Source: Lasiodiplodia sp. COLG20
Lineage: Eukaryota > Ascomycota > Dothideomycetes > Botryosphaeriales > Botryosphaeriaceae
Reading direction: 5' to 3'
NCBI GenBank assembly: GCA_009801085.1
Contig: VNWV01000002.1
Span: 4,340,001-4,404,000 of the forward strand
DNA: 64,000 nt
Positions within the stretch are counted from its first letter, which is position 1. Every line of letters starts with the position of its first letter. The notes under the pieces were generated by a model. The model was given only the letters and a program-made list of their open reading frames with translations. It was not told the DNA's origin and made no database searches. Below, one piece after another: positions 10,770 through 22,847 of the stretch. The position numbers and the translations under genes are program-made.

Positions 10770-13373
10770 TTCCTCTCAACGCTTGCATCTCAACAGCGCA
10801 ACGTGTCTTGTCAATGAATGTACACCGTACATCAGCACCCTTTGGACGACCACGCATTGGTCTCACCCCATTCAAATCATCATCAGCCGGACATCATTAC
10901 CGCCGGTGCGCGCACGATAGTCACGGCCATTGATGACTTATGCTCTCAGCATCGTTCATCATATGGAAGGAAACTTCTCCGACAAGCCTTTTAATGGAGC
11001 TGCAATCGATTTGGCTTGTCGGGTGGCACCGCATTTCCGTTGCCATGTTGGGACCTTTCCCCTTCTTACGTTTGTATCTTTGTTTTCTTTTTCCTCCTAC
11101 TTTTCTTTTCTTGCCTTACGTTAAGCAGTTTTCTTTTACGGGCCGCTCCCGGTGTCTTTGCTTTTACTTATCGGGCTTCTGTATTTCCTTTGTCGGTTGG
11201 TGGGCAACAAAAAAAAGATTGACTCTGCCCTCGCGGGCTACGATGATGACGAGTTGGGCGGCTTGCTTTGACCTTACATCTTTCGTGATCAGAGGCACAT
11301 GCCGATTAGTTGAGCAGTAGTGTCAGCAAATGCGATCGGCGTTCATCCACACTCCTGGCGCTCTCGCCTCATTTTTCTGAACCTTTGTGACACAGGGATC
11401 GGGCGTGGACTCAAACCAGCAAGGTGGACCGCTGATGTTCAGTGGCCACCAACAGCCAAGGAGAAACGGTGACGCCAACGCAATCAACGAATGACTTGAG
11501 AAGATTGTTCTATCGGCATCCAAACGACGTGCTCATCGGCATGTTCGGCATGCTTAATCGGCGTCGCTGGTGTGAAAATCACCTGAAGTGTTCGCCACGC
11601 TCGACCGACCAGTCATATCAGCGAGACGTTGACGGGGCCAGCTCAGCCAGGAGCCAGGCCACACCTGCTGATGAATTGAGGAGGAACAAGTGCAGCCGGC
11701 GGTAAATGATCCCTGCATGCAGCGCCGGTCCGAAGTCGGGGCAAAAAATAATCGATTCATGACACATTTGTTACTTCCCCACATACTGATGACTACAGCC
11801 AGAATCGCTTTCCTAAAATAATTTACGCAGGGAAATTACACGCGAGCCTATGGAGCTTTTCCGACGGGAGCGATTTTCCAGCGTCGTGTGGGATGGCAGA
11901 TGCGGGTTCCCCATGGTCGGGGGAGCTGGGGACGGGTCTGTCGGCTCGCGTGAACGCGAGGCTACTGCGGCTAGGCGAAACGAAAGTGCGCGTGTTTTTT
12001 TGCCTCTATTGGTGTGTTGGTGTTTCTTTTTTTCTTTCTTCTTTTCTTTCTCCTCGGATGTCTAAATAATGGTCCGTTTGCTGGGCCACTTTGACCCCAG
12101 ACGCGCCGGTGGGAGGAAAATGCTTGGCTGTGTGGACTCTGGACCCTGTCTACAGGGATACTCCACCTCGGAATTCGATGGGGTCATAAACGATTAAAGG
12201 GTGGTCGGTGTTTGCGAGCCGTTCCTTGGTCCAATCGGCCACAAGTCGATCATGTCGTCCATCTTGCCAGCTTTTTGATTGGTGAACGTGCGAGATGCAA
12301 TCCAGCGCTCGGGCGATGGTAGGGCGAGCGCGGTTGTGAGATTAGCGAGAGGCAACTACTCCGTCTTGCAGAGTTGGGGCTGCTGCTCTTTCCATCCCAG
12401 TCACGACACGCGCAAGCGTTTACGTGTAAGACTGAGGGAGAGCGGTGTACAGTTGCTTTTTCCCCGTCTCCTCCTTTCTTCGCCGTTTGAGGACGTATCC
12501 CTTCCTTTCCACTTCATTTTCTGGCTTGTTGATGTCGCAGCTAGCACGACCCGAGTGAATGGACGCAAGAGAAAGTTATTTTGCTTTTTCAGTCTTCTTT
12601 TTGGCCTTCCGTCCTCGCCCTGCATGCAATCTCGCCTCTTGGGGGAGATTCGTGGGTTGCTGCATGCCTTTTCTCCTCTGTCTGCCCTGCCCTGCTATTT
12701 CTCTTGGTCTATTTTTGTTTTCTTCCTCCCCACGTTCCCTCCCTGCGGCTTCGCCGATGAGTTAGTTGCTTTTTTTGCCTCTCCACGAACGCCGTGCTAC
12801 CTTTCTGGAAGCGGCACGCCGTTTCCGGAGAGATTTCAATAGGCTGAGGTTTGGCGTTGCAGCGAGGCGACGGCGGGTGCGACGGAACGAATTTTGGAAA
12901 GGGAATGGAACAGGAAAAGAAAAGTGAAATGTATATGGCGACAGGCATGGTGGCGTTATGTGTGGGCGGGTTCTCCCGCAGCCCTTCGCCCCGTTGCTAT
13001 GATGCCTTGGACCATGATGCGGAAGGAAAGTGGGAAAAAGAAAAAATTATCGAACGAGACGCTCCGAGGTTTGGTGCGTTGGCTGTCGTTCGATATCACG
13101 GCTTTTGCCTTTGTCAGACCGGTTTCATGGCCTTTTCTGGATTCACCGGTTCTATTATTCTGACGTCAATCGAATGCTTCCAGCTGTTCGTTCATTCAAA
13201 ATTCCAATTTCCGTACGACGCCGTAGTCATGCTCTAGTCGTTGCTATACAATTCCGTTCCTTGTATCTATTCTCTCCTCAAAAGTGCTCTGGAAATAGTC
13301 TTCTCTGAAGTAAAATGATGCAAACATCTCTTTGCGCGCCAAGGCTGATCATCCCCGTAAAGGACGATGCATT
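10770..13373. other. Unusually long convergent intergenic region, pyrimidine-rich in the middle
   Basis: About 2.6 kb between the 3' ends of the RRM gene and the FAD synthase gene. I see no gene. The stretch from about 11080 to 12800 has repeated T/C-rich runs (for example near 12005-12055 and 12470-12780) on the plus strand. Open frames here start with non-ATG codons or consist of translated T-rich sequence. It may hold long 3' UTRs or a non-coding transcript. Confidence 0.4.
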
Positions 13374-14380
13374 TCAAGGTGACGGCTTGGGTGATTGCTT
13401 AGTAGAATTGGCGCCTCTGTCACGGCCAAGGCGCTCCTCGTAATCCTCAACGAGCTCATAGGCGGGTCTGAATTTTTGGTCCTTGCTACCGCTGTCGGAG
13501 TCGGGAGAAGGGATGCGCAGAGCGGGGTTTGGATGGGTATCGGTGGTGCCGCCTAGAGAGGTGTAGCCTTGGTCGTAAAGCGGGCAGTACGGAATGTCGA
13601 GGTGACGAATGAACTGCGGTGGGGTTAGGCCTGTCCGTTTTTGAGAAGAAGGCTGCTTACCGTCCAAATCTCGACATAATGCCAGTCTATGACCGGATGT
13701 ATACGCATGAAGCTCGGCCAACCATGGTCCGTAGGATCGAAATGCTTCAAGTGTTCACCATGTGGGTCTGTGCGGCGGGTGCCGACGAATATGGCCTTGA
13801 CGGAAGGATAGTCGCGCAAGTACGATTCGAATGCTACCTTCATGGAACCGCTGTAGGTGGCGAGAGTAAGGCTATAGGCATGGCAAGACTCGGCGACAAA
13901 TTCCTCGACTTCCGGGAACGGATGCGCGGACTGGATATAGACAGTCTGGATGGTCTCAGGCAGCGGGGTGGCGGTGGACACGCTGCGACGGTGAAGGGCA
14001 CAGAGGTACAAGACGAGGAGAACGAGGCAGTCTTTGCCGCCATTGTAGGATAGTGCGAGCTCGTCGAGGCTGCTGGAGTGGGGTTCATCTTAGGATATAC
14101 ACAGGTCTCAGACTGATAGCTGGCGGGGGCGGCAAGCCGGATAGTACGGAAGAGAGCAGGCGTACCTGTAGCGCTGCAGAGCGTCCTCGATGACGCCCAA
14201 TGCGCTGCGCGTCTGCTCCTGGACGGCGCGGAGGCGGGCGTCCTTCACGTCGTCGTCGCGCAGGAAGGCGGAGATGCGGTCATCGAGGCGGGCGCACAGG
14301 TCCGGGAATGGAAGCGGGGGCACAGGAACCAGCGGGGCCTGGGACTGCGGCTTCAGCACATGGTTGGCGACTCCGGTCAT
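13374..14380 (-). CDS. FAD1: FAD synthase (FMN adenylyltransferase), PAPS-reductase-like fold
   Basis: Makes FAD from FMN and ATP, probably in the cytosol. Exons 14380-14166, 14072-13661 and 13613-13374 give 288 aa. The first acceptor could also be three bases further in (exon start 14069). The diagnostic P-loop-like motif LSYNGGKDCLVLL follows directly after the first intron. Further family segments are PFPEVEEFV, KAIFVGTRRTDPHGEHL and the C-terminal WPSFMRIHPVIDWHYVEIWT, then FIRHLDIPYCPLYDQGYTSLG, which agrees with eukaryotic Fad1. The last 50 residues are charged and variable. It lies divergent to the sulfite reductase beta gene, a flavin/siroheme enzyme, with 546 bp between the starts. 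Confidence 0.95.
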
Positions 14381-14926
14381 CTCGGCGCGGCAGCGGCAGT
14401 GGACATGAGATCGTGCTCGGCAGAGGGTGCGTGGCGTGGCGCGTCTCGCTGGCGTGGGTGGGTGGCCGTGCTGCGGTGATGATGTTCCCGTCGTGGAGTA
14501 GCCGTAGCGCAGCGGCGTCGGGAGGACACCCTGGCGCCGGCTTGCCGCAAATCGGCAGCCCTGCAGCGGCGGTACGCTACCTTTACGCGGGGTCCTGCGC
14601 GCGAGCCCTCGTCACGGGGCCCTGAAATTTTCACCGCGCCGTCTGAGTAATGCTGGAAACGGGCAGTGGTTCCCGCCGAGCCCTCGGGCCTTGCTCGCCG
14701 CCGACCCCAGTTTCGCAGGTTAGCGCGGATGGTGTGATTGCTGCTGGAGCCAATGCCATGCCGGTAATATGTTCTTAGCAAAGCCCAGCTCCCCGAAAAA
14801 AAGTGGTCAAAGAGCGTGGCTGCCCGCGCTGCATTTCAACCGCCGCTGAGCCTCTTTGACAGCTTCACGGGCTCTCCTCTCCCTCATTGTCTCTCTCCGC
14901 GTTCTCGAGGCCCATCGCTTGCAACC
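14381..14926. promoter_or_regulatory. Shared divergent promoter, FAD synthase / sulfite reductase beta
   Basis: 546 bp between two divergent ATGs. It contains no supportable gene. The sequence ATGGTGTGAT at 14729-14738 matches the sulfur bZIP (CYS3/MetR) consensus ATGRYRYCAT at nine of ten positions. The match is by eye and such short motifs occur by chance, so binding is only a hypothesis. A pyrimidine-rich stretch just before 14927 fits a transcription start for the plus-strand gene. Confidence 0.4.
14729..14738 (+). promoter_or_regulatory. Candidate CYS3/MetR-type sulfur regulator site
   Basis: ATGGTGTGAT, one mismatch to ATGRYRYCAT, 189 bp upstream of the sulfite reductase start. Sulfite reductase genes are known targets of this regulator in Neurospora and Aspergillus. 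No second full match was seen nearby. Confidence 0.25.
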
Positions 14927-17900
14927 ATGGGCTCCGTCACCACTGCAGGAGAGGCTGGTACGTTTCCGCCTGCCCCGCTGCCCCGCCGCGCCGCCGAGCG
15001 AACACCAACTGACTGCCTCCAGTGGCGCGGATTGCGTACCTGGCCAGCGACCTTGTTGTCTCGGTCCAGCAGACGCTGAAGGATGACTCGGAATTCTCCA
15101 AGAACCTCAACTCCTACAGCGCCGCCAAGGCGCCTGGTGTTGTGAGCAAGGATCTGCCAGAGGTATGACCCATCGCCCGACCCCGCAGCCATGATAGCCG
15201 GTGCAGACGCTGACTGCGCGCCAGATCCTGTCCGTCAGGCAAAATGCCGACCCGCTCCTTTCCGTCTTCCAGCCAATTCGCGCCGGCAAGCTGGTTTCCG
15301 TCACGACCACCTCGTCCATTCTCGTCCAATCGATACCCCACCTCTACAAGCTGGCCCAGTATCCCGTCGTCCTCCATGTCTCGCTGCAGCCGACCGGATA
15401 CCCCGACTACTCGGACATCACCTCCATCAGACAATCTGGCTTCACCTTCCTTCAGTCCGAGTCGCTGCAGGAGGCCCAGGACATCGCGCTGACGGCGCAT
15501 GCGCTAGCCATCAAGTCGGGCAAGGGTGTGATCCACTTTTTCGATTCGGCTGTCGTGTCCAACGCGAAGCCCATTGCTCAGGAGAGCCGGGACCTCGTGA
15601 AACAGGTCCTGGACGTGGATACCGCTCGCGTTTTCCAGAGCTCCTCCTCGGCTGAGACTTCGCTGTACGCGGATGATGGCCGTGTTGCCACTGTGACGGT
15701 GGCCGGCAGCCAAGTCTCGCAGCCGAACGGCGCCCTTGGCGAAAGCCTACAATTGCCCGAGCAGCAGCCTTCGGGCCGCTCCAGCACCCGCGAGTCCTCG
15801 GCTAGCGGCTCGTCCAGGCGTGAGAGCAGCGCCAGCAGCGACAAGAACAGCACGGTTTCTTCGGCAACCACTGTTGAGTCCGTCTCTGCTAAGCCTATTT
15901 CTTCGGAAGAGATCTACAAGTTCGTCTCTCAGATCTGGTCTACTATCAAGGATGCTACTGGTCGCGAGTATGAGGCTTTCTCGTACACCGGCCCGGCCAA
16001 CGCTGAGGCAGCGGCTTTCATTTTCGGTTCCGACACCGCCATGTTCGCTGAGGAACTGGATGAGGCGGGTGCCGACTACTCCAACCCCGGTCTGATTTCC
16101 GTCAGACTGTACAGGCCGTGGCTGGGCGCCCAGCTCGCCGCCGTCATTCCCAAGTCGATCAAGAAGATTGCAGTTCTGGAGCAGGTACGGAGGAAGACCA
16201 CCAAGTGGGGCCCGCTTCTTCTGGATCTCCTTACTTCTCTGAGGACTTCGGGTGGTGCTTCGCCCTTGATTGTTGGTCACCAGCTCGGCTACATCGAGGA
16301 GTCCACTGTTCGCCAGGCCCTCCGCGGCGTCTTCCAGAACCTCTACTCGGATTCGCCCATCCAAAACCTCCAGATTGGCAAGATGGAGGGTCCCGAGCCC
16401 TCTGCTACTGAGCAGAAGCCCGCCCAGCCCGAGTTGGAGAACGCGTACATGAAGATCCTGAACCAGATCTTCAAGGAGCGTCTTTACATCGCTAACCAGC
16501 TCGGATCGGAGCACGCAGGCATCTCTGCGCAGGTTGCTTCCACTCCTGAATATGGCTTTGGTTCTCTTGTTGCAAGACTGGAGCACCGCAAGCGTTTCAT
16601 TTCCGAAGCTGCCGAGGCTGCAAAGTCCGGTTCACTCCAGTCCGAGGATGCGAAGAAGGCTATTTCTCAGTGGGCGCTGGCTGCTGAGGATGTCGCCAAG
16701 GTTGAGGCTGCGGCTGAGGAGGCCATCTCGAAGCTGACCTCGGATGCCTCTGAGAGTGCTAACAAGCTTCTGGCTTCCAAGGGCCTTTTCCGTAAGGAGT
16801 CTCAGTGGCTGATTGGTTCCGATGCCTGGGCCTACGACCTCGGCAACTCCGGTGTTCACCACGTCCTGGCCTCCGGCGAGAACGTCAACATGCTTATCAT
16901 TGACTCCACCCCCTACTCCGAGCGTGCCGCTGCGGACGCCGCCAGGAGGAAGAAGGACATTGGTCTCTATGCCATGAACTTCGGTAACGCCTATGTTGCG
17001 TCTACCGCCGTCTACAGCTCCTACACTCAGGTTCTCCAGGCCATGATTGAGGCGGACAAGTTCGACGGTCCCTCCGTCGTGCTTGCCTACTTGCCTTACT
17101 ACAAGGAGGATGAATCGCCTTTGACTGTCCTCCAGGAGACCAAGAAGGCCGTCGATATCGGCTACTGGCCCCTGTACCGCTGGGATCCGTACGGCGAGGA
17201 TAAGGGCGAGGAGAACTTCAAGCTTGATTCCGAGAGGGTCAAGAGGGAATTGCAGGAATTCCTGCGCCGTGACAACTACATGTCGCAGGTGATGAGGAGG
17301 AACCCTCAATTTGCTGCCAATCTCTCCCAGTCGTACGGCTCTGAGGTTCGCGAGCTGCAAAAGAGGAAGGCGAAGGATGCGTACAGCAAGCTTCTCGAAG
17401 GTCTTCAGGGCGCGCCCGTTACCATCCTCTTTGCTTCGGACAACGGCAACGCTGAGAACGTGGCCAAGCGTCTGGGCAACCGCGGCAAGGCCAGAGGCTT
17501 GAAGACCATGGTCATGGCGATGGACGACTACCCGCTCGAGGACATCAACGCTGAGGAAAACATTGTCCTGATCTCTAGTACTGCTGGTCAGGGCGAGTTC
17601 CCTCAAAACGGCAGGAACTTCTGGGAGGCAATCAAGAACTCTACTGATATCGATCTTGCGACCGTCAACTTCGCCGTCTTTGGTCTCGGTGACAGCCACT
17701 ACTGGCCCCGTAAGGAGGACAAGATCTACTACAACAAGCCCGCCAAGGATCTTCACGCCAGGCTGCTCACTCTTGGCGGAAAGGTTCTGGTTGACTGTGG
17801 CCTTGGTGATGACCAAGATCCTGATGGATTCAACACCGGATACAACGACTGGGAGCCCAAGCTGTGGCAGGTTCTTGGCGTCGACAATGTCGAGGGCCTG

Positions 17901-19705
17901 CCTGATGAGCCCCCGCCATTGACCAACGAGGACATCAAGATCCAGTCCAACTTCCTCCGCGGTACCATTGTCGAGGGCCTGAAGGACACCAGCACTCTCG
18001 CCATCTCTGCCGCCGATCAGCAGCTCACCAAGTTCCACGGCACCTACATGCAGGATGACCGTGACATTCGTGATCAGCGCAAGGCACAGGGTCTTGAGCC
18101 TGCTTACTCGTTCATGATTCGTTGCCGTCTGCCTGGTGGTGTTGCGACTCCCAAGCAGTGGATTCAGATGGATGAGATTGCCAGCACTCTGGGCAACGAG
18201 ACCATGAAGCTGACTACCCGTCAGACCTTCCAGTTCCACGGTGTTGTCAAGAGCAAGCTCAAGCCCGCCATGCAGGCTATCAACAGATCTCTCATGACGA
18301 CCATTGCCGCTTGCGGTGACGTCAACCGTAACGTCATGTGCAGCAGTCTGCCAGAGCACAGTGCCTTCCACCGCGATGTGTACGAGGTCTCGAAGAGGGT
18401 CAGCGACCACCTGCTGCCTTCCACTACCGCTTACCATGAGATCTGGCTGAAGGAGGACGACGAGAAGACCCAGGTCGCTGGTGACGCCATTGTTGACCAC
18501 GAGCCGCTCTACGGACCTACCTATCTCCCCAGGAAGTTCAAGATCACGATTGCCATTCCTCCTCACAATGACACTGATGTCTACGCTCATGACATCGGTC
18601 TCATTGCCATCAAGGGTGCTGATGGCCGCCTCGAGGGTTTCAACCTTACTGCTGGCGGTGGTATGGGTGCTACTCACAACAATAAGAAGACCTACCCTCA
18701 GACTGGCCGGATGTTCGGTTTCGTGTCTGTTGAGGACACTCACATTGCTTGCGAGAAGATCATGCTTGTCCAGCGCGACCACGGTGACCGCAAGAACCGC
18801 AAGCACGCTCGTCTAAAGTACACAATCGACGACATGGGCGTCGATGTCTTCAAGGCCAAGGTTGAGGAATACTGGGGTAACGGCAAGAAGTTCCAGGAGC
18901 CTCGTCCTTTCGAGTTCAAGAGCAACGTCGACACTTTCGGTTGGATGAAGGACGAGAACGGCCTCAACCACTTCACCCTCTTCATTGAGAACGGTCGTAT
19001 TGAGGACACGGCTGACTTCCCCATGAAGACTGGTCTCGTAGAGGTCGCCAAGGCGCACAAGGGAGAGTTCCGCCTGACCGGTAACCAGCATCTCATCCTC
19101 TCTGGCGTGCACGACGACGACCTCGACGAGATGAAGGCTCTGCTGAAGAAGTGGAAGCTGGACAACATCCAGTTCTCTGGTCTTCGCTTGTCTTCCTCGG
19201 CCTGCGTTGCCTTCCCCACTTGCGGTCTGGCCATGGCTGAGTCCGAGCGTTATCTCCCTGTGCTTGTTGGCAAGGTTGAGAAGATTCTCGAGGAGAACGG
19301 TCTTCGCCAAGAGAGCGTTGTCATGCGCATGACGGGTTGTCCCAACGGTTGCGCCCGTCCTTGGCTTGCCGAAATCGCCTTCGTCGGCAAGGCTTATGGC
19401 GCGTACAACATGTACCTGGGTGGTGGCTACCACGGCCAGCGTCTGAACAAACTCTACCGCTCCTCGATCAAGGAGGAGGAGATCCTTGAGATCCTCCGTC
19501 CCATGATCAAGCGCTACGCCACCGAGAAGAACGAGGGTGAGCACTTTGGTGACTGGGTCATCCGTGCTGGCATTATCGCTGCTACCACCGATGGCCGCAA
19601 CTTCCATGACAACGTAAGTTCAGGTGCTACTTGATTCTGAATTGAGACAGTAAGCTAACTGGGTGAATACAGACCGGTGAAGAGGAAGAAGAGGATGAGG
19701 CATAG
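14927..19705 (+). CDS. MET5: Sulfite reductase [NADPH] hemoprotein beta subunit
   Basis: Siroheme/4Fe-4S subunit that reduces sulfite to sulfide for cysteine and methionine synthesis, working with the Met10 flavoprotein. Exons 14927-14957, 15023-15162, 15207-19613 and 19673-19705 give about 1536 aa; yeast Met5 is 1442. The exon 3 start could instead be 15198, adding three residues. The N-terminal half resembles pyruvate-ferredoxin oxidoreductase-like domains (FRKESQWLIGSDAWAYDLGN). A flavodoxin-like domain spans about 795-940 (ILFASDNGNAENVAKRLG; STAGQGEFPQNG). The sulfite reductase domains follow (LTTRQTFQFHG; ACGDVNRNVMCS). The siroheme/Fe-S cysteines sit in CVAFPTCG (about 1390) and TGCPNGC (about 1435). 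The last exon encodes a ten-residue acidic tail. No internal stop or frameshift was seen. Confidence 0.97.
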
Positions 19706-20653
19706 ATTGCTCCAACAGCTTCTTTCTGATGTTTCATGTGTCTCCAATTTGTTACGCTCTCAACGATACGTTATGTAAAATCTTGTGTCTTGGTGGTCCG
19801 GGAAACGGAAAATATTAAGCCATGGCAATGCGCTTTTCCATTCATGTTAATGAATAAAAAATACGGTCATCGAGAATTGGGCGTTTGTTTAGGATATTAA
19901 AACGGCAATGGAGGGGAGGCAAAATACCTCATCTAGATCATCTTCTCCCCCATTTGCCCGATCAAACATTTTTGGTCGCTGGTTGATAGTTTTGCTTTCC
20001 GTCTTGTAAATAACGTACACTTTGTCTCTTGATCCTTGCTGCAAGGGGAAACTCGACATCGCAATTTCAACAATTTGCTAATTCACGAGCTGCGATCTCG
20101 TACTGTGACTTATCCTCGAAAGCATCAGACCAAAAGCATCCATCCATAGGCCCTCGAAGACTTTTGTTTATTGTATCATCTGATCAGCCACCTTAATTCG
20201 GCGGTTCTTCATCGAATTCCCGGTCATACCCTATCATTACCAAGACTTTAAGAACTAAATTCCAAGACTGAGGGATGCGTATTCAAAGTAGTCTTCACGT
20301 GGCTTGTGGCACAGCAGCCGAATATTCGTTGAGATGATAAATGTACGATGTCTCCGCACAATAAAGTGCTGGAAGTAATAGCTCGCGTGGCTATAACGTT
20401 TACATGTCCTGCCTTGGGATATCAAGATAGAATAGGTGGCAAAGACAGATCCGGGGAAGCTCAGGTCCATTCTCGCCTCTTTTCAGAACAACGGGACGGA
20501 GAAAAGAACTAGATGTTCTATCTTTGCGGTCTTTCGTTGTAGTACAGTTCCCTGCACATGTGTTCTTCAAATCCCTATCAAACATGAATTGCCTCCGTAA
20601 CGCCTGGCCCATGCATTGCCGTGGGTAATCCTCTGCAGCATATAGCCTCAATA
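19706..20653. other. Convergent 3' interval, sulfite reductase / mitochondrial uS12
   Basis: About 950 bp, AT-richer than its flanks, without a supportable gene. AATAAA at 19853-19858, 148 bp after the sulfite reductase stop, is a candidate polyadenylation element for that gene. The remainder should hold the two 3' UTRs. Confidence 0.4.
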
Positions 20654-21302
20654 TCAAGTCGTCTTGGGCTTCTTCGTACCGTACTTCGATCTCGAAGTAA
20701 GCCTGTTACCAACACCACCCTGGAGAACACGTCAGCTTTAGGATGGCAGGCAAGACGGAATATGCATACCAGATCCATAGCACCTCTAACAAGCTTGTAC
20801 CTCACACCGGGACAATCCTGGGCACGACCACCACGAACCAGGACAACAGAGTGCTGCTGCACATTGTGGCCTACGAACAGCGAACGTTAGTGGCCATGCT
20901 TTTCTATGCGTCTATCCGTCATCCGAGCATACCTTCACCTGGGATGTACGCCCACACCAGCTTTCCATTACTCAACCTCACCCTAGCAACCTTGCGCTCA
21001 CCCGAGTTGGGCTTCTTGGGCTTCGTGATTCCGACCTTGACGCAGACGCCCTTCATCTCCGGACGGTCCTTCAATTGGGGCGAGGTGAGCTTGCGGGCAG
21101 GCTGCGGCTGGCGGCAGCCACGGCGGACCTGGTTGTAGGTGGCATTACGGGCGGAGCTGGCGCTGAAGCTGCGCGTTGCGGCGGCGAGGATCGGAGAGGG
21201 CGCGGCGATGCGCGGTGCTGCAATGGCAGCGGGCCGGCGGACGGAGGCGGATGCGAGGACGGAGACTGGCCGGGCCAGCTGGCGGAGGTAGTGGAGAGGC
21301 AT
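20654..21302 (-). CDS. MRPS12: Mitochondrial small ribosomal subunit protein uS12m
   Basis: Decoding-centre protein of the mitochondrial ribosome. Exons 21302-20933, 20870-20770 and 20719-20654 give 178 aa. The first 50 residues are rich in Arg, Ala and Ser with few acids, as in a mitochondrial presequence ([20 protein letters not shown]). The S12 core follows: [34 protein letters not shown], then across the first splice [20 protein letters not shown], then [16 protein letters not shown] and, in the last exon, [19 protein letters not shown]. The KKPNS loop and the PGEGHN loop are the conserved decoding-site segments. ATG 21302 is the only reasonable start before the presequence. Divergent from eIF2B alpha. 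Confidence 0.96.
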
Positions 21303-21690
21303 GGCGGCCGCAATTGAGGATGACGGAGGTTGCGGCGGGCGGCGATGCGGTGGTCTGGTCGCGCACCTCCGCGAATTTGACTGGCGGCCGACTGGGATTC
21401 GCGCTCGGACCACCAAGTTTTGTGATGTCGACAGTGACTCTTCCGCGCCAGACTCCCACACCTCAACTCCGCCCCTCCTCCACCAGCCGGCCTCGCGCAC
21501 ACGCAAATTCCACAGGGAGCTCCTGCAGCCCTATCGGCATCCGTCCGCCCCGCCAGACCTTAGCAGACGCGAGCTCCGTACGGATACACAACCCCGCGCC
21601 GCCCCACTTCGTTATACTGCGCCGAGCTTCACAGCACAAAAAGCCCGACTGGATCCTACATCTAGGTGCTCCTCGCTTCTTGCTGCCAAC
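21303..21690. promoter_or_regulatory. Divergent promoter, uS12m / eIF2B alpha
   Basis: 388 bp between the two start codons. Open frames cross it but carry no family similarity. Both products serve translation, one mitochondrial and one cytosolic, so a shared promoter is plausible. I recognised no specific factor site. Confidence 0.4.
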
Positions 21691-22847
21691 ATGGGTCTCC
21701 CGGATTCCGGCCTCTCGGCTGGAGCTGCCGAAGCTCCCTTCGACATCGTCGGCACCTACCAGCGCCTGTTGACCGAGGATCCGGACCTGACTATGCCTGT
21801 TGCTGCCATTGAGGCGCTCGTCGCCGCTCTTTCTGCCTCCGATACGAGCACCACGACTGAGACCCTGGCCTTGCTCTCCGCTTACACTAGTAAGCTGAAG
21901 GCCGCCATTCCCAATCCTATCTCGCTGTCCGCTGGCACCGACCTTTTCCAGCGCTACCTTATGACCTCGGTCCGCCCGGGCGTCGACTTCTCCAAGACTC
22001 GCCAGCACCTGCTCAGCAACGGCCGCCTGTTCGTCGAGCGTGCTAAGGCCTCTCGCGACAAGATCGCCTCGTTCGGAAAGCACTTCATCCGCGACGGCAA
22101 CACCATTCTCACCAACGGCGGCTCTCGTGTCGTGAGCGCGCTGCTGCGCTCCGCCGCTGAGTCGGCAGGCGGTGGCTCCCAGGGCTCTGTCCGCTTCCGC
22201 GTCATCTACGTCCTCGCCGTCCCCGATCCGGCCAACCCCTCCACCGAAGCCACGACTAAGCACGCCGAAGGAACCGAGATCGTGCGCGCCCTGCGCGCTC
22301 ACGGCGTCCCCGTCGCGACCATCCCGGAGGCCGGTGTCGCCTACGCCATGGGCAAGGTGGACATGGTCATCGTCGGCGCTGAGGGCGTCGTCGAGAACGG
22401 CGGCATCATCTCCCGCCTGGGCACCTACCAGCTCGGCGTACTGGCTAAGAACGCGAACAAGCCCTTCTACGTCGTGGCCGAGAGCCACAAGTTCGTGCGT
22501 CTATACCCGCTCGGTCAGTACGACCTCCCCATCGAGCAGAAGGTCATCCAGTTCCGCGTCGGCCACGACGAGCGCGTCGTCGAGGAGGAGGGCAGCAAGA
22601 GCTCCGGAGCGGCAGCGGAGGTGAACGCTAGGAAGGAGAAGTGGGCCGCCGGTGCTGTAGACGACGCTGTGGATTTCACGGTCAGTACTCTCTCTTTCAT
22701 GCTTTATGTCCTTACTCTTGCATTCCCTCTTCTTTATGCTGACATGGTCCCATCTAGCCTCCCAACCTCATCTCTGCTCTGATCACTGAATCCGGTGTTC
22801 TCACCCCTAGTGCAGTCTCTGAGGAGCTGATTAAGATTTGGTTCTAA
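21691..22847 (+). CDS. GCN3: Translation initiation factor eIF2B, alpha subunit
   Basis: Regulatory subunit of the eIF2 guanine-nucleotide exchange factor, which senses phosphorylated eIF2 alpha. Exons 21691-22680 and 22758-22847 give 359 aa, slightly longer than the 305 aa yeast and human proteins. The longer length comes from Ala/Ser-rich insertions, for example EEEGSKSSGAAAEVNARKEK near 303-322. Family segments are HFIRDGNTILTNGGSRVV, VAYAMGKVDMVIVGAEGVVE, NGGIISRLGTYQLGVLAKN and NKPFYVVAESHKFVRLYPL. Exon 2 restores the conserved end PPNLISALITESGVLTPSAV followed by SEELIKIWF. The donor is GTCAGT. A longer frame extends upstream to 21301 but is not family-like, so ATG 21691 is preferred. 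Confidence 0.96.

Noticed and set aside
12279..12842. 187-codon plus-strand frame rich in Phe, Leu and Ser
   Set aside because: Starts with TTG and translates T/C-rich non-coding sequence; no motif, no splice support.
16632..18806. 724-codon open frame on the minus strand
   Set aside because: Antisense to the sulfite reductase gene; repetitive Leu/Val/Gly composition typical of a shadow frame.
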